Shown here: positions 44,599 to 54,497 of the stretch, one piece after another | Layout of the letters: each line of letters starts with the position of its first letter | Numbering within the stretch: the stretch's first letter is position 1 | Position numbers and translations under genes: made by a program | Notes under the pieces: generated by a model | What the model was told of the DNA's origin: nothing | Seen by the model: only the letters and a program-made list of their open reading frames with translations | The model's database searches: none | Assembly: GCA_017354895.1 (NCBI GenBank) | Contig: CP071494.1 | Span: 3,968,001-4,032,000, forward strand | Source: Podospora comata | Taxonomy: Eukaryota; Ascomycota; Sordariomycetes; Sordariales; Podosporaceae | Reading direction: 5' to 3' | DNA: 64,000 nt

Positions 44599-45762
44599 AT
44601 GCGGACATCATCACCACTGTCGCTGAGGCGCGCGCTTCTGCTGACGTCCTTCTTCGCTGCCGGAGTCTACGCCCAACAAAACAACAACGACGACGAAGAC
44701 GAAGCACAGACATCGCAAACACAAAACACACAGCCAACGCCCACAAACAACCGGCCATCGACCTCCTCCGCGAATGCGCAAACGAGCCAAACATCTTCTC
44801 CCACCAACGCTCCTCCTCCGCTGTCTTCCAGCACCCAATCCGAAGAAACACTCCCTTCCCTCCCTCAACCGACCGCCGACTTGACCCTCACCGATCTCCC
44901 GACCCTCTCCTCCCGTCCCGACCTCAGCATCCCGACTTACCCCCCTCCCGCCATCCCGCCCACCCACAATGCTCCCTTCATGAACCACTCGACCCTCCCA
45001 GATGGCACCGTATTTATCGCCGTCGGCGCCATCCTGGCCGCCTTTGGCCTCGCCGTCCTCCTCTGGCGCGGCATCCTCGTCTGCCTCCTCCACCGCAGCG
45101 TAGAACGCGCGGCCATGGCCCAGCACGCAGCAAACGACAAGTCGGCCGCCTCCTTCCCGGCTCCCCCGGCCCAATTCTACAAGTACCTCGAGCGGGAATC
45201 CAACGCCTCTCTTCCTGTTGCTGGCGCCAACTCGGGAACCAACAGCGGGATCGGCACCCGGCGCACCCACCGCGGTCCTACCCCCTCGGCCACCCCCTCG
45301 CAAACAAACCTGTTTTTTTCACCTACGGCCGGCCACGGAGCGGCAATGGGTGGCGGCGGTGCCGGAGCGGGCTCCTCAAACCGCGACTCGAGGTTTTTAC
45401 CCTCTGGGTATTATGCCTCAGCATCACCCAACCCTGGTGGTGCGGGTGCGGTAGGTGGTGGTGGTGGTCATCAGCATGGAAACTCTATTAGTCTGTCTAC
45501 CCTGCGACCGGCATCACGAGGAAGGGGGCAGATGATGGGGCCTAGTCCACCCGAGTCTCCGTCTATCGATCCGAGAATGGGAGGGGGGTTTAGCTCGAGC
45601 TCGCTGAACTTGAACAGGCCGCCTAGCGCGGGGGCGAGGGCGCCGAGTGCGTATTTGGATGACTTGTTGGATGATCAGCCGGGGTTGTTTCCTCCTGCTG
45701 GGGGGCAGCCTGGGCAGCAGGGGGGTGGGTATAATGGGGGGCAGCAGAGGGGGAGGTTTTAG
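44599..45762 (+). CDS. CSI2-like single-pass membrane protein
   Basis: A single exon of 387 residues. A signal peptide (LRRALLLTSFFAAGVYAQ, cleaved near residue 25) leads to a Ser/Thr/Pro-rich outer region likely to be O-glycosylated. One membrane segment follows at about residues 137-165 (GTVFIAVGAILAAFGLAVLL). The inner tail contains RSVERAAMAQ and PPAQFYKYLERESN, a pattern I associate with fungal CSI2 homologues. Yeast Csi2 sits at the bud neck and has been linked to chitin deposition, but its biochemical role is not settled. The far C-terminus is Gly/Ser/Pro-rich and probably disordered. The ATG at 44599 begins the signal peptide; the upstream frame is open only from a TTG. It converges on the YOR1-like gene. 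Confidence 0.75.
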   Translation: MRTSSPLSLRRALLLTSFFAAGVYAQQNNNDDEDEAQTSQTQNTQPTPTNNRPSTSSANAQTSQTSSPTNAPPPLSSSTQSEETLPSLPQPTADLTLTDLPTLSSRPDLSIPTYPPPAIPPTHNAPFMNHSTLPDGTVFIAVGAILAAFGLAVLLWRGILVCLLHRSVERAAMAQHAANDKSAASFPAPPAQFYKYLERESNASLPVAGANSGTNSGIGTRRTHRGPTPSATPSQTNLFFSPTAGHGAAMGGGGAGAGSSNRDSRFLPSGYYASASPNPGGAGAVGGGGGHQHGNSISLSTLRPASRGRGQMMGPSPPESPSIDPRMGGGFSSSSLNLNRPPSAGARAPSAYLDDLLDDQPGLFPPAGGQPGQQGGGYNGGQQRGRF

Positions 45763-46754
45763 GTTCTTTTGTCGTAGGGTTTTTATTCTGGGTTTGGGGA
45801 GATGGAGGTGGTTTAAAATGTTTATTTCTGGGGTTGTTGTGTAGTAGTAGTATGGACTTTTTTTCAAATTGTTTAGGGATGGCGGCGGGGGGTTGGTGGT
45901 TTACCTTTTTGGGGCGAGTGGCATAGCAACCTTTATTTTTTTTTTTTTCCCTCTCTTCTTCTTTTATGGAAATTGTAGGAGGGTGGATCCCTGAGGGGGG
46001 TGTATTTTTTGTATTTTGTTTATTACTATTGGAGCATCCAGTTTATTGTTTTTGGCGGTTTGGGTCAGAGAGAAGAGAACCTTTTTTTTTCTTTCTTCCG
46101 TGTCTTTGCTGAGGTGTGGTGGTGTGCTGTGTTAGTTTTGTGGACGATGAAGTTATCAGAATATTGGGGGGGTTATGGTTGCGACCTTGATTTAATTTTG
46201 TTTCTGTTTTATGTTGTTGTGTGGTGTTTTCATTTGTCCTGGAGTGAGCGGTGTTTATGTCTTTTGTTCTTATGTGGGGGAAAAAAAGGCTGTAAATATT
46301 CCCCTGATAGTTGAATCACAGGACCATACCAGACACACTTCATCTTTCCACTATCCCAACTTACACCAGGACCTGCCAGCCTCGTTTACCATCTCACACA
46401 ATTTTTTTTTTCAAAAGCCGGACGGATACCTGCAGTGACACTTGCACAAAAACCCGGACTCTTACATATGTACAGGACAAGTACCGGACATACATGCAGC
46501 AGACAGGCAGATAGGGACATGGATCAGACGTAGTACACACAAACCGTTCACTCCCCGGACTTTACCGAGCAGCTTCTCGGATGGTATTTCTGCTGTCGTG
46601 ACACAAAGACTGGACATATTACTCCGGCTACAGCTACTCGTCAACATCCAAGCCACCCAAGTCTCCAAAACAAATACCGAAGCATCGCTGAATTTTTACA
46701 CATTACTACTATCCACAATCGTATACCACCACCACATGTTTCCCTTTCCGCTGT
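45763..46754. other. Intergenic region between CSI2-like and YOR1-like genes
   Basis: About 1 kb between convergent genes, strongly G/T-rich on the plus strand just after the CSI2-like stop, with T runs near 45935 and 46083. It suits two 3' untranslated regions; no gene is seen. Confidence 0.5.
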
Positions 46755-49700
46755 TTACTGCTGCCCACTACCCAGTATATCCTCCCCCCTAATCCCGCTC
46801 CGCTCGCACATTCCCCTGAAAATCCCCCCTTCCACCTCCCACAACCCCCTCGGCGTCCCAATCTCCGCTATCCTCCCCTTGTCCATCACCACAATCCTGT
46901 CATACCCGATAATCGTCCTCAACCGGTGCGCTATACACAACAACGTCTTCCCCTTGAACCCCTTTGCCATCGTAGCCTGGATCTTGTCGTCTGTTTCCAT
47001 GTCCACTGACGAGGTGGCCTCGTCGCAGACAATGATCTGCGAACCGCGGACCAGTGCCCTAGCCAGAGCCATCAACTGGCGTTGCCCAAGACTAAAGTTG
47101 AGACCGTCTTCTTCGACCGTGCTGTCGAGGTGGATTTTGGAAGACGAGGAATTATTCTCCCCCCGGTTGGCGGATGCTTCAGGTGAGGAAGGGGAAGGGG
47201 ATGGGGAAGGGGAAGGGGTGTCAGACACCAAATCGGCTTGACGCAAGGCACCCCAGAGTTCAAGGTCCGAGTGCTCGCCAAAGGGGTCGAGGTTGGACCT
47301 GACTGTGCCCCGGAAGAGGGTCGGGTCTTGGGGGATGATTGCCAGCCGGGAGCGGAGGTCGTGGAGGCCAACGGTGGAAATGTCAACCCCGTCAATGGTT
47401 ATTTTTCCAGACGAGATCTCGACTAGGCGGAAGAGGGTGGACATGATGGATGATTTGCCTGCCCCTGTCCGCCCGACGATACCGATGCGCTCGCCGCCTT
47501 TGATGTGCATTGATAAGCCCTGCAGGACAAGAGGGAGACCCTCGCGGTAGCGCATGTGAACATCGTCAAAGACGATCTCGCCGTTTTGGGGCCATTCTTT
47601 GGGGAGTTCGATGGTCTTGAGGGGCGCTTCCTCGTCGAGCTCGGTACCGTAGTACAACAGGCGCTCGACCGCATTCATGCCGTTCTCGACTTCGGCGAGC
47701 TGGCGGACGGTGAATTGAATCATGCCTGCGATGCCGAGGATGTAGGACAGGACCAAACCGCCGATGGAAGGGGGCACGGAGAAGCGGGATGTGACGACCA
47801 AGATGCCCGTTGTGAAGACGAGAAGGTTGCCGATTTGATCGAGCCGGATTGACAACCACCGCTGGTTGGAATAGGTCAAGAAGTAGGCCGAGTCCATGTC
47901 GTCAATGGCTTGACGCAAGTCGACAATGAACCTCTCCTTGAGACCGTAGGCGCGGATGCTGGCCACCCCGGAAAGACCTTCGCCAAACTTGGCAAAGACG
48001 TTGGACCGAAGGATAGACTCCAACCGCTTGACTTCTCTCGCCGAGGCTCGGTAGTAAGATGTTGCAAACAGGAAGAGAATAAACAACGGAACAAGGGCGA
48101 TGACAAAGTAGTAAAAGAAGGCGATGATGAGACAAAACACCGAGATGATGGAGCCTATGCTGAAGAAGTACATGCGCATGGCATCAGTCAAGTTGTTGTC
48201 CATGACATCAACGTCTCTGCTGAATCGGTTCGTGATGCGGCCCAGGGGAGTAGTATCGAAGAAAGACATGGGCGCGCGCAGGACCCTGGTGATGGCGTTC
48301 TGGAGCATGACCTTGCTGGCCGTCGTTCCAAAGATGGATAGGGACACCATGAAGGCGAACATGAGCAGAGCCTGGACGGCACCCAGACCGGCATAGACAC
48401 CAATGTATTGCCCTGTTGAGAGACTCCATTTGTCTGCTGTCCACCACGAGAGCCACAGACTGGTGACAATGTTGGCGCCCTGAGAGATGATCAGGAGGAA
48501 GAGAACGATATAGAGGTTGAAGATGGTGCCGGAAGCCTTGATGTAAGACGTGTACACCGACCATGGCACGCTGGCCACCGCTCGCTCTTCGGCTTGCATG
48601 AGCGCCTTGCCCTTCTTCTTTTTCTTCTGTCCACTGTCCCCGGGAACTGTTGCAGCAGCGCCATCCTCCTTCTTCTCTTCAACGGCCGTGGTCTCCATCA
48701 ACGTCCGGAAACCCTCCGAATTTTCCATGAGGTTTTTGAACGTGTCAACAGCCTGGATCTTGCCGGCCTCCATCCAGATGATTCTGTCGCAGCGGTTCAG
48801 CACCCAGAGCTGATGTGTGGCCAAGATTCTGCACTTGTCCTTGAGAAGCCCACAGATGGCATTGTCGAAAATGTGTCTTCCAACATGAGCATCAACCGCG
48901 CTTAACGGATCGTCCATCAGAACGATGTCAGCGTTGAAGTAGATGGCGCGAGCAATGTTCAACCGTTGCTTTTGCCCGCCCGAGATTGTGATGCCTCTCT
49001 CGCCAATCTCAGTCAAGTCGTTGTTAGGCAGCATATCCAAATCCGGCTGCAGAGCACAGGCCTTGATGACATCGGAATACCACCCCTTGTCCATTTCCTT
49101 GCCGAACAGAATGTTCTCCTTGACCGTGGTATTTTGAATCCAAGCATACTGGGGGCAGAAAGCTCTGGACGCTCCCAAGACGACCTCACCGCTCGTCTTA
49201 CGCATGTCGCCAGCCAACGCAGCAAGCAGAGATGTTTTGCCACTGCCAACAGTACCAATAACAGCGACGAGCTCATTCCGGCCAACCTCGAAGTTGAGAT
49301 CTTGAAGTTTGAAGGGCTCCCGCTCTTCCACTAGAGTGCTCGCATCCTCGCTAGCATCTCCAGGCGTGGGCTTGGACTTGCTCTTGATGTTTGTCCCGAC
49401 AGTCCCCTCGCTATCCTGGGTAGGTGTCCTTTCCCATGTAAAAGAAGCATCATGCATCTCAACCGCATTCTCGATCTCCGGGTCAAACTTGGCCTCCTCC
49501 TCCCGCTCCTCGGCCAGCACAAACTCCTGAATACGAGAAATCGACGACCAAGCATCCGTCACCTGGCCAATAACCATGGGCAACAGATTTAGCGGCATTC
49601 TCAGACCGTTGAACAGAGCCAACGACGAGAAGATTTCAGCAGGCGCCAGGTTGTGGTTGGTAAGCGAGTAGGTGATAAAGGCCAGCATGGAAGCAAAAAT

Positions 49701-51185
49701 GGGCAGTGAAATGCTGATAGCCATGATGGCATTGCGAATCGAGAGAAGGACCTGAATGGCCGAGATCTCGCGGTTTCGAAAATCTCCCAGTCTCTGCAAA
49801 AACGAGCCCTCCCAGCCGAAGAACTTGACGAATCGAACCGACTGGAGGATTTCCTGCGTCAGACTGACTCTCTGGTCGGTAATCTTGTTGATGTCCTTTC
49901 TCCGCCTGAACAGGCTCCTGATGGCCCTGGTGAGGATGGGCATACCAACAACCAGCAAGGCAAAACCAGCCAGGGCGCTGTAGGTGATGTTGACGAGAAG
50001 CAACGCAAGCGTGATAAGACACGACAAGGGAGCAGTCCAGATCATGTGGAACAAGCCACAGGCCTGATCAACCCTGTACGTGTCGACGCTCATGATATTG
50101 ATGATCCTGCCATTTCCCCAACCTTCCCCATTAGCCCCAGTATCCTGTCCCCCCTTTCCACCCCTCTTATCCTTCCCCCCCTGCTTCTTCGCCGCCACCG
50201 CAGCAGGAATATCCGGCAACCCAACCCCGCCCGCCTTCGCCCTCCCACTGACCACCATGCTCTTCTCATAGATCAGACTAATCAAGCTCGCCCTGGCCAT
50301 CCCCCCGATAACCATGCCCCGGTAGATAAAATGGTTGATACAAAAACTCGACAACACCTGCATCCCCGTTACCCCAACAACCAACCCTATCCCCGCCGCC
50401 AAATTTGGCTCCGGAAAGTCCGGTACCCTATCCGCAAGCCAGGCGTCCTGCGCAAACTGGATGAGGTACCTCAGCGTGAACGGCGCCATGACCTGAAGGA
50501 TAGTCGCCAACAGCTGGCACATACCGCCCAGCCAAAACTCCCAGGCGAATATCTCGTGCATAGCCCACAACAGAGGGTATTTATCCCCTCTTTTGACCCT
50601 CTTCTCAAACGACTCCTTCATCCGCTCGGTGAGCGGTTCGACAGACCGGTCAGGGTTGACTTTGTAGATGTCTGTCGGCTGAAGAGGGCGTTTATAACCC
50701 GTGGTCATGAGGGGGCCCATCCAGTGGAAGACGAGCTTGCTGAAGAAACCAGCCTTGTACTCGGGAGAAACTACCCTCTCCTCTGGGATGGGCGGGATCT
50801 TGCCCCAGCGGAGGGGGTTAGGTTGCTTGTACCATGGCTTCTGAACTGGTAAAGGGGGGTTGGTGAGAGCGGCCGAGTTCATGCTTGTGGCGTAGGATTT
50901 GGTGCGGTTGAGCTCGTTTCGTTCCTTGTTGTTCTCGTGGTCGTCATCGCTGCCGTTGCCCGTACCGCCGGCGATGGTACCAACGGCTTCGATGCTATCA
51001 TCGTCATCATCACCACGTCTGAGTTGACGGGCGGCGGTTTGTTTTTCCTCCTTGATTTTTTCTGACGACTCCAAGCTTGACCGTGAGTAGACCCGAGCAA
51101 GAGGGTCTGGTGGTGGAATGGTGTGTTCTTCTTCGACTTTTGGTGGAGGTGGTGACCTGGAGGGTGAAGGTGGTGAGCCTGCCAT
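46755..51185 (-). CDS. ABCC-family multidrug transporter, YOR1-like
   Basis: A single exon of 1,476 residues, full length for a TMD1-NBD1-TMD2-NBD2 transporter without the extra N-terminal TMD0 of long MRPs. Yor1-type pumps export organic anions and drugs such as oligomycin across the plasma membrane. NBD1 has Walker A GTVGSGKTS (about residue 642), signature ISGGQKQR (about 734) and Walker B IVLMDDPLSAVD. The Asp after the Walker B Asp is the usual degenerate ABCC site. NBD2 has Walker A GRTGAGKSS (about 1237), signature FSLGQRQ (about 1363) and Walker B IIVCDEATSSVD with a catalytic Glu. The first 120 residues are charged and low-complexity. An inserted PSPSPSPSPSS loop sits in NBD2 near residue 1325. 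The 1.36-kb upstream region is free for promoter use. Confidence 0.92.
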   Translation of the reverse strand: MAGSPPSPSRSPPPPKVEEEHTIPPPDPLARVYSRSSLESSEKIKEEKQTAARQLRRGDDDDDSIEAVGTIAGGTGNGSDDDHENNKERNELNRTKSYATSMNSAALTNPPLPVQKPWYKQPNPLRWGKIPPIPEERVVSPEYKAGFFSKLVFHWMGPLMTTGYKRPLQPTDIYKVNPDRSVEPLTERMKESFEKRVKRGDKYPLLWAMHEIFAWEFWLGGMCQLLATILQVMAPFTLRYLIQFAQDAWLADRVPDFPEPNLAAGIGLVVGVTGMQVLSSFCINHFIYRGMVIGGMARASLISLIYEKSMVVSGRAKAGGVGLPDIPAAVAAKKQGGKDKRGGKGGQDTGANGEGWGNGRIINIMSVDTYRVDQACGLFHMIWTAPLSCLITLALLLVNITYSALAGFALLVVGMPILTRAIRSLFRRRKDINKITDQRVSLTQEILQSVRFVKFFGWEGSFLQRLGDFRNREISAIQVLLSIRNAIMAISISLPIFASMLAFITYSLTNHNLAPAEIFSSLALFNGLRMPLNLLPMVIGQVTDAWSSISRIQEFVLAEEREEEAKFDPEIENAVEMHDASFTWERTPTQDSEGTVGTNIKSKSKPTPGDASEDASTLVEEREPFKLQDLNFEVGRNELVAVIGTVGSGKTSLLAALAGDMRKTSGEVVLGASRAFCPQYAWIQNTTVKENILFGKEMDKGWYSDVIKACALQPDLDMLPNNDLTEIGERGITISGGQKQRLNIARAIYFNADIVLMDDPLSAVDAHVGRHIFDNAICGLLKDKCRILATHQLWVLNRCDRIIWMEAGKIQAVDTFKNLMENSEGFRTLMETTAVEEKKEDGAAATVPGDSGQKKKKKGKALMQAEERAVASVPWSVYTSYIKASGTIFNLYIVLFLLIISQGANIVTSLWLSWWTADKWSLSTGQYIGVYAGLGAVQALLMFAFMVSLSIFGTTASKVMLQNAITRVLRAPMSFFDTTPLGRITNRFSRDVDVMDNNLTDAMRMYFFSIGSIISVFCLIIAFFYYFVIALVPLFILFLFATSYYRASAREVKRLESILRSNVFAKFGEGLSGVASIRAYGLKERFIVDLRQAIDDMDSAYFLTYSNQRWLSIRLDQIGNLLVFTTGILVVTSRFSVPPSIGGLVLSYILGIAGMIQFTVRQLAEVENGMNAVERLLYYGTELDEEAPLKTIELPKEWPQNGEIVFDDVHMRYREGLPLVLQGLSMHIKGGERIGIVGRTGAGKSSIMSTLFRLVEISSGKITIDGVDISTVGLHDLRSRLAIIPQDPTLFRGTVRSNLDPFGEHSDLELWGALRQADLVSDTPSPSPSPSPSSPEASANRGENNSSSSKIHLDSTVEEDGLNFSLGQRQLMALARALVRGSQIIVCDEATSSVDMETDDKIQATMAKGFKGKTLLCIAHRLRTIIGYDRIVVMDKGRIAEIGTPRGLWEVEGGIFRGMCERSGIRGEDILGSGQQ

Positions 51186-52543
51186 GGCTATGGCTGCCGT
51201 TGGCGGGCTCAGAAACGGGACGGCTCAACGGCCGTGAGTAGTGGGATGGACCCTGAAGAAGTCACCGGTACGAGTCGAAAAAGGTAACCTGTTAAAACTA
51301 TTATAGGATTGTGACGGCGGTCAAGAAGCACGCCACTGCACTAGCAGGATGCTAGCGTTTCGACAGTTGGGGGGTTGCTGTGGAAATCCAACAGTCGTCG
51401 CGACCGAAATAGGCAGCTTGAGGGTTTGTTTGTTTGGAGAGGTCGGAAAATATGACGATGACACTTGGAAGCTCGGGGAAAAGGGGGGGTATCCACTCAA
51501 TTATTGAACACGCCCAGGGCATTCATTCAAAAATAAATACGAGAGGGTGAGCAAAAAGTGTCCGGGCAGTAGAAATTGTAGGAGCAATAGGCAGAATAGA
51601 GAAATAGGTTGTCAAAACTGGCAAGAGGTGCGACCTCGTTGTTGTCGGAGAGTTACGAGTGCGAAGGGTAGGTAGTGTAGAAAATTGATTAGAAAGCAAA
51701 AACAGGGGCTTAAAGTTCCCTGCTCTTGGCCTTCCCCCAGCGTCTTTTCCCTCTCTTTTTTTTTTTTGTTTTTTTTATGTCCGTTCCATGTCCCGATTCC
51801 CGATTCTTTACGATGAAGGACAACGGCCAAACCAGAGTTGGATCGAGCTAGCGAAGAGCGGCAAGTCGCATATGACATGATGACCTGCGAAGACAGTCGG
51901 CACACGGCAAGTCCCAAGCACCGACTTCCCCATTTGCCATGCTTTGCCGCGCATTAGTCTCCTTTTACTATCCCCTATGATTTTGTAATCGGAGATATCG
52001 GTGGCTTTTTCCATCCCCTTGTTCTTGTGTCCACCGCCTATTCTTTTCCGTCTTTTCCATCACGTCAGCAGACAAAGGAGAACACGCGTTATGACCACCG
52101 GGCATTGGGAAAGCTCTTATCTGAATAAATTGGCCATGTCGGTTTTATGGAAGGGCTTCAGTTGCACAGCAGGCTATATAAGTCACTACACATGGGGCAG
52201 CCGGCATGCGGGCCTCGATAATGCAAGCGGCTTAGGTTGGAGTGATTGGACGAGTCGAGGACGAGCTGTTTCCGGGTGGGTAGCATCGGTACCGTGACGG
52301 CACCGGCAGTCGATGACTTATCCCCGGACATTGAGCACTATCCGATGGAAAATAGGACAGAGCTGCCAGCAATGTCTAGAGTATACAGTTCCCTGTGTCA
52401 CCTTTCCCGTTAGAGACCGAGACTGCGATGTCATGTCACTCATACAGTACACTTTGTTCTAGAAGACTTGGCATTTTCTTGTCAGATTTAGTCCAAGACA
52501 ACCCCAACGTCACACAACCAAAGACATGAAAGACTCAGATGTG
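51186..52543. promoter_or_regulatory. Upstream region of the YOR1-like gene
   Basis: 1.36 kb between the YOR1-like start and the stop of the next minus-strand gene. A T-rich run lies near 51755-51777. No pleiotropic-drug-response element of the yeast type was recognised, and no coding frame was accepted. Confidence 0.45.
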
Positions 52544-54497
52544 TCAAAAAGATAGAAAAGCCAACTGCCAATCCTCCCTCAACCTCTTCTTCTCTCTCCT
52601 CTCCACCCTCTCCTGCGCCCTCCTCTTTCTTCTCGAAGCCCCCCTATCCTCCATAAACCTCCCATACCTCCACTCCAACCACTTTCTCAAGAAGATCTCA
52701 AAATCTGTCTTGGTCAGCCTCCCCTCCCACGTCAAGCCCTGCAATCTACACCCCGCCCCCGTCCCCCTAAACTCCCTCACCAACCGTGTCGGCACCTTCC
52801 CATACCTCCCCCACCAAGTATGAGCCGTCTCAACCTGCGTCCCAAACTCCCCAAAAACAGCCTTATCCCTGAACAGCTTCGACACCCCCTTCCTCTGCCC
52901 CTTTAGCTTCCACTCCTTCTTCTTCATACTCCCATACTCTTTCCCATTCAACTTATCCCACTTCACATTCTTCATCCCCTCCCACTCTTTTTTCCACTGC
53001 TCCCTCTCCTTCCTATCCTTACCCACTGTTCCCAACCCCAACCCCTCCCTCCACGCCCTCACCACCGCCTCAGTCTCTTTCTGTCCAAAAACCCCCATCT
53101 GCATCAACTCCTTAACAGCTTTATAAAACCCCTTGTTATCATTAAACACCTCCCCCAACCCCAACCTCCTCCTATTCTTCTCCCTCTCCAGATCAGGAAT
53201 CACATTTCCATTCTCGTCATACCTCACCGCAGGCAACTCACTCTCCCTAACCGCCTTTCGCATCCCCTCCTCCGCCCACACCTTCTTCTTCCTCGCCCCA
53301 TCATCCCCACCCGGCCCACCACCACCACCACCACCACCACCATCAAAACTAGCATCCGATTCATCGCTCGTATCCATCTCCATCACATCAGCAGGCGGGT
53401 CCAACCCGTCCGGCTCCGTCGCCGCCCGCCGCGCAGAATGAGCCACATACCCCGTCCAATACAGATCCGACTCCGCAGTGGGAGCAGCCCCCATTGATCT
53501 CCCCCCAGCAGCAGCAGCAGCAGCAGCAGCAACAACACCACCGGTTCGGGTGAATGCATTAACCCCCCCTCCGACACCAACACAAGGAAGAGCAGCAGCA
53601 GCAACATCACCCCCAGGACCAAGGTTAGACCCAGCAACACTAACCACATTCTTCTTCCTCGCCCCCCCAAGAGTAACAGGCGTCACCAGCCCCCCCGCGC
53701 CACCACGACCAGGTGTTCTCCCAGGCTGGGGTTTGGGCGGTTCGGGAGTCTTCCTCCCCGGTGGTGGTGGTGGTTGCGGTGGTGGTGTCTTGGGACCGGT
53801 AACACTCCCAACAACACTAGGCGTGGGCGTCTTCCTTCTCCCCGAAGCAGCACTAGGCGTCTTCCCCCTCCCGCCGCCACTGTTGTCAGGACTAACGTCT
53901 GTGTTCGGGCTCTGATCAACCTCCTCTTCTGATCCCGAGTGGGAAGGAGAAGACGAAAGAGATTCGTATACCGCCTCCGACTCCTCATCGCTGACTGCTA
54001 CATCGTCAATCTCACTGTCATCAACGACAAACTCGGGGGGTGGGAAGCCGACCTGTAGCGGTTTGCTGCTGCTGCTGCTGCTGACCAGCCGTACCAGTGT
54101 TTTGAGCAGCGCTCGCCGCCTCAGCAGCGGCAGCTTGAGCCCTCGTCTGAGCCCTGGTTGCCCTTCTGGCCGGCTTCGCCATCACCGAGTCGTCGTCGTC
54201 GCTGCTGATAAAGTCCCTGTACCCATACCCGACATTGCCCGCCTCAGCAGCGGCAGCTTGAGCCCTCGTCTGAGCCCTGGTTGCCCTTCTGGCCGGCTTC
54301 GCCATCACCGAGTCGTCGTCGTCGCTGCTGATAAAGTCCCTGTACCCATACCCGACATTGCCCGCCTCCCGCTCCAGTTCCTCGTCGTATCCCCCCTCGA
54401 CATAATACTCTTCGTTGCAGTACTCATCATCCTGTTGGTCACATGGTTGTTGGTTCTGCTGTTGCAGAGCCTGGCGCATCCATTGGAGAAAAGACAT
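52544..54497 (-). CDS. Unrecognised low-complexity protein with in-frame tandem repeat
   Basis: No family was recognised. The ATG at 54497 (A at -3) opens MSFLQWMRQALQQQNQQ. Two identical 41-residue units follow; each includes GNVGYGYRDFISSDDDDSV and ARRATRAQTRAQAAAAEA. Then the frame with a Gln run ends at 54021, while a second frame continues with an acidic stretch (FVVDDSEIDD, VSDEESEAVYES), Pro/Thr-rich repeats (GRKTPEPPKP) and a Gly run. It ends with a charged C-terminal domain of about 200 residues (RKKKVWAEEGMRKAVRESEL; THTWWGRY-like HTWWGRYGKVP; FLRKWLEWRYGRF). The simplest splice that links the two frames is 54094-53998 (97 bp, GTACGG donor, GATGTAG acceptor), giving 618 residues, but its signals are weak. 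A frameshift in the CAG tract is the alternative. The upstream frame is open only from a TTG. Confidence 0.6.
54118..54363. repeat. Perfect 123-bp tandem duplication within a coding region
   Basis: The unit 54118-54240 is repeated at 54241-54363 with no difference that I can see. The length is 41 codons, so the frame is kept. It is shorter than the duplications usually attacked by repeat-induced point mutation. Confidence 0.93.
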
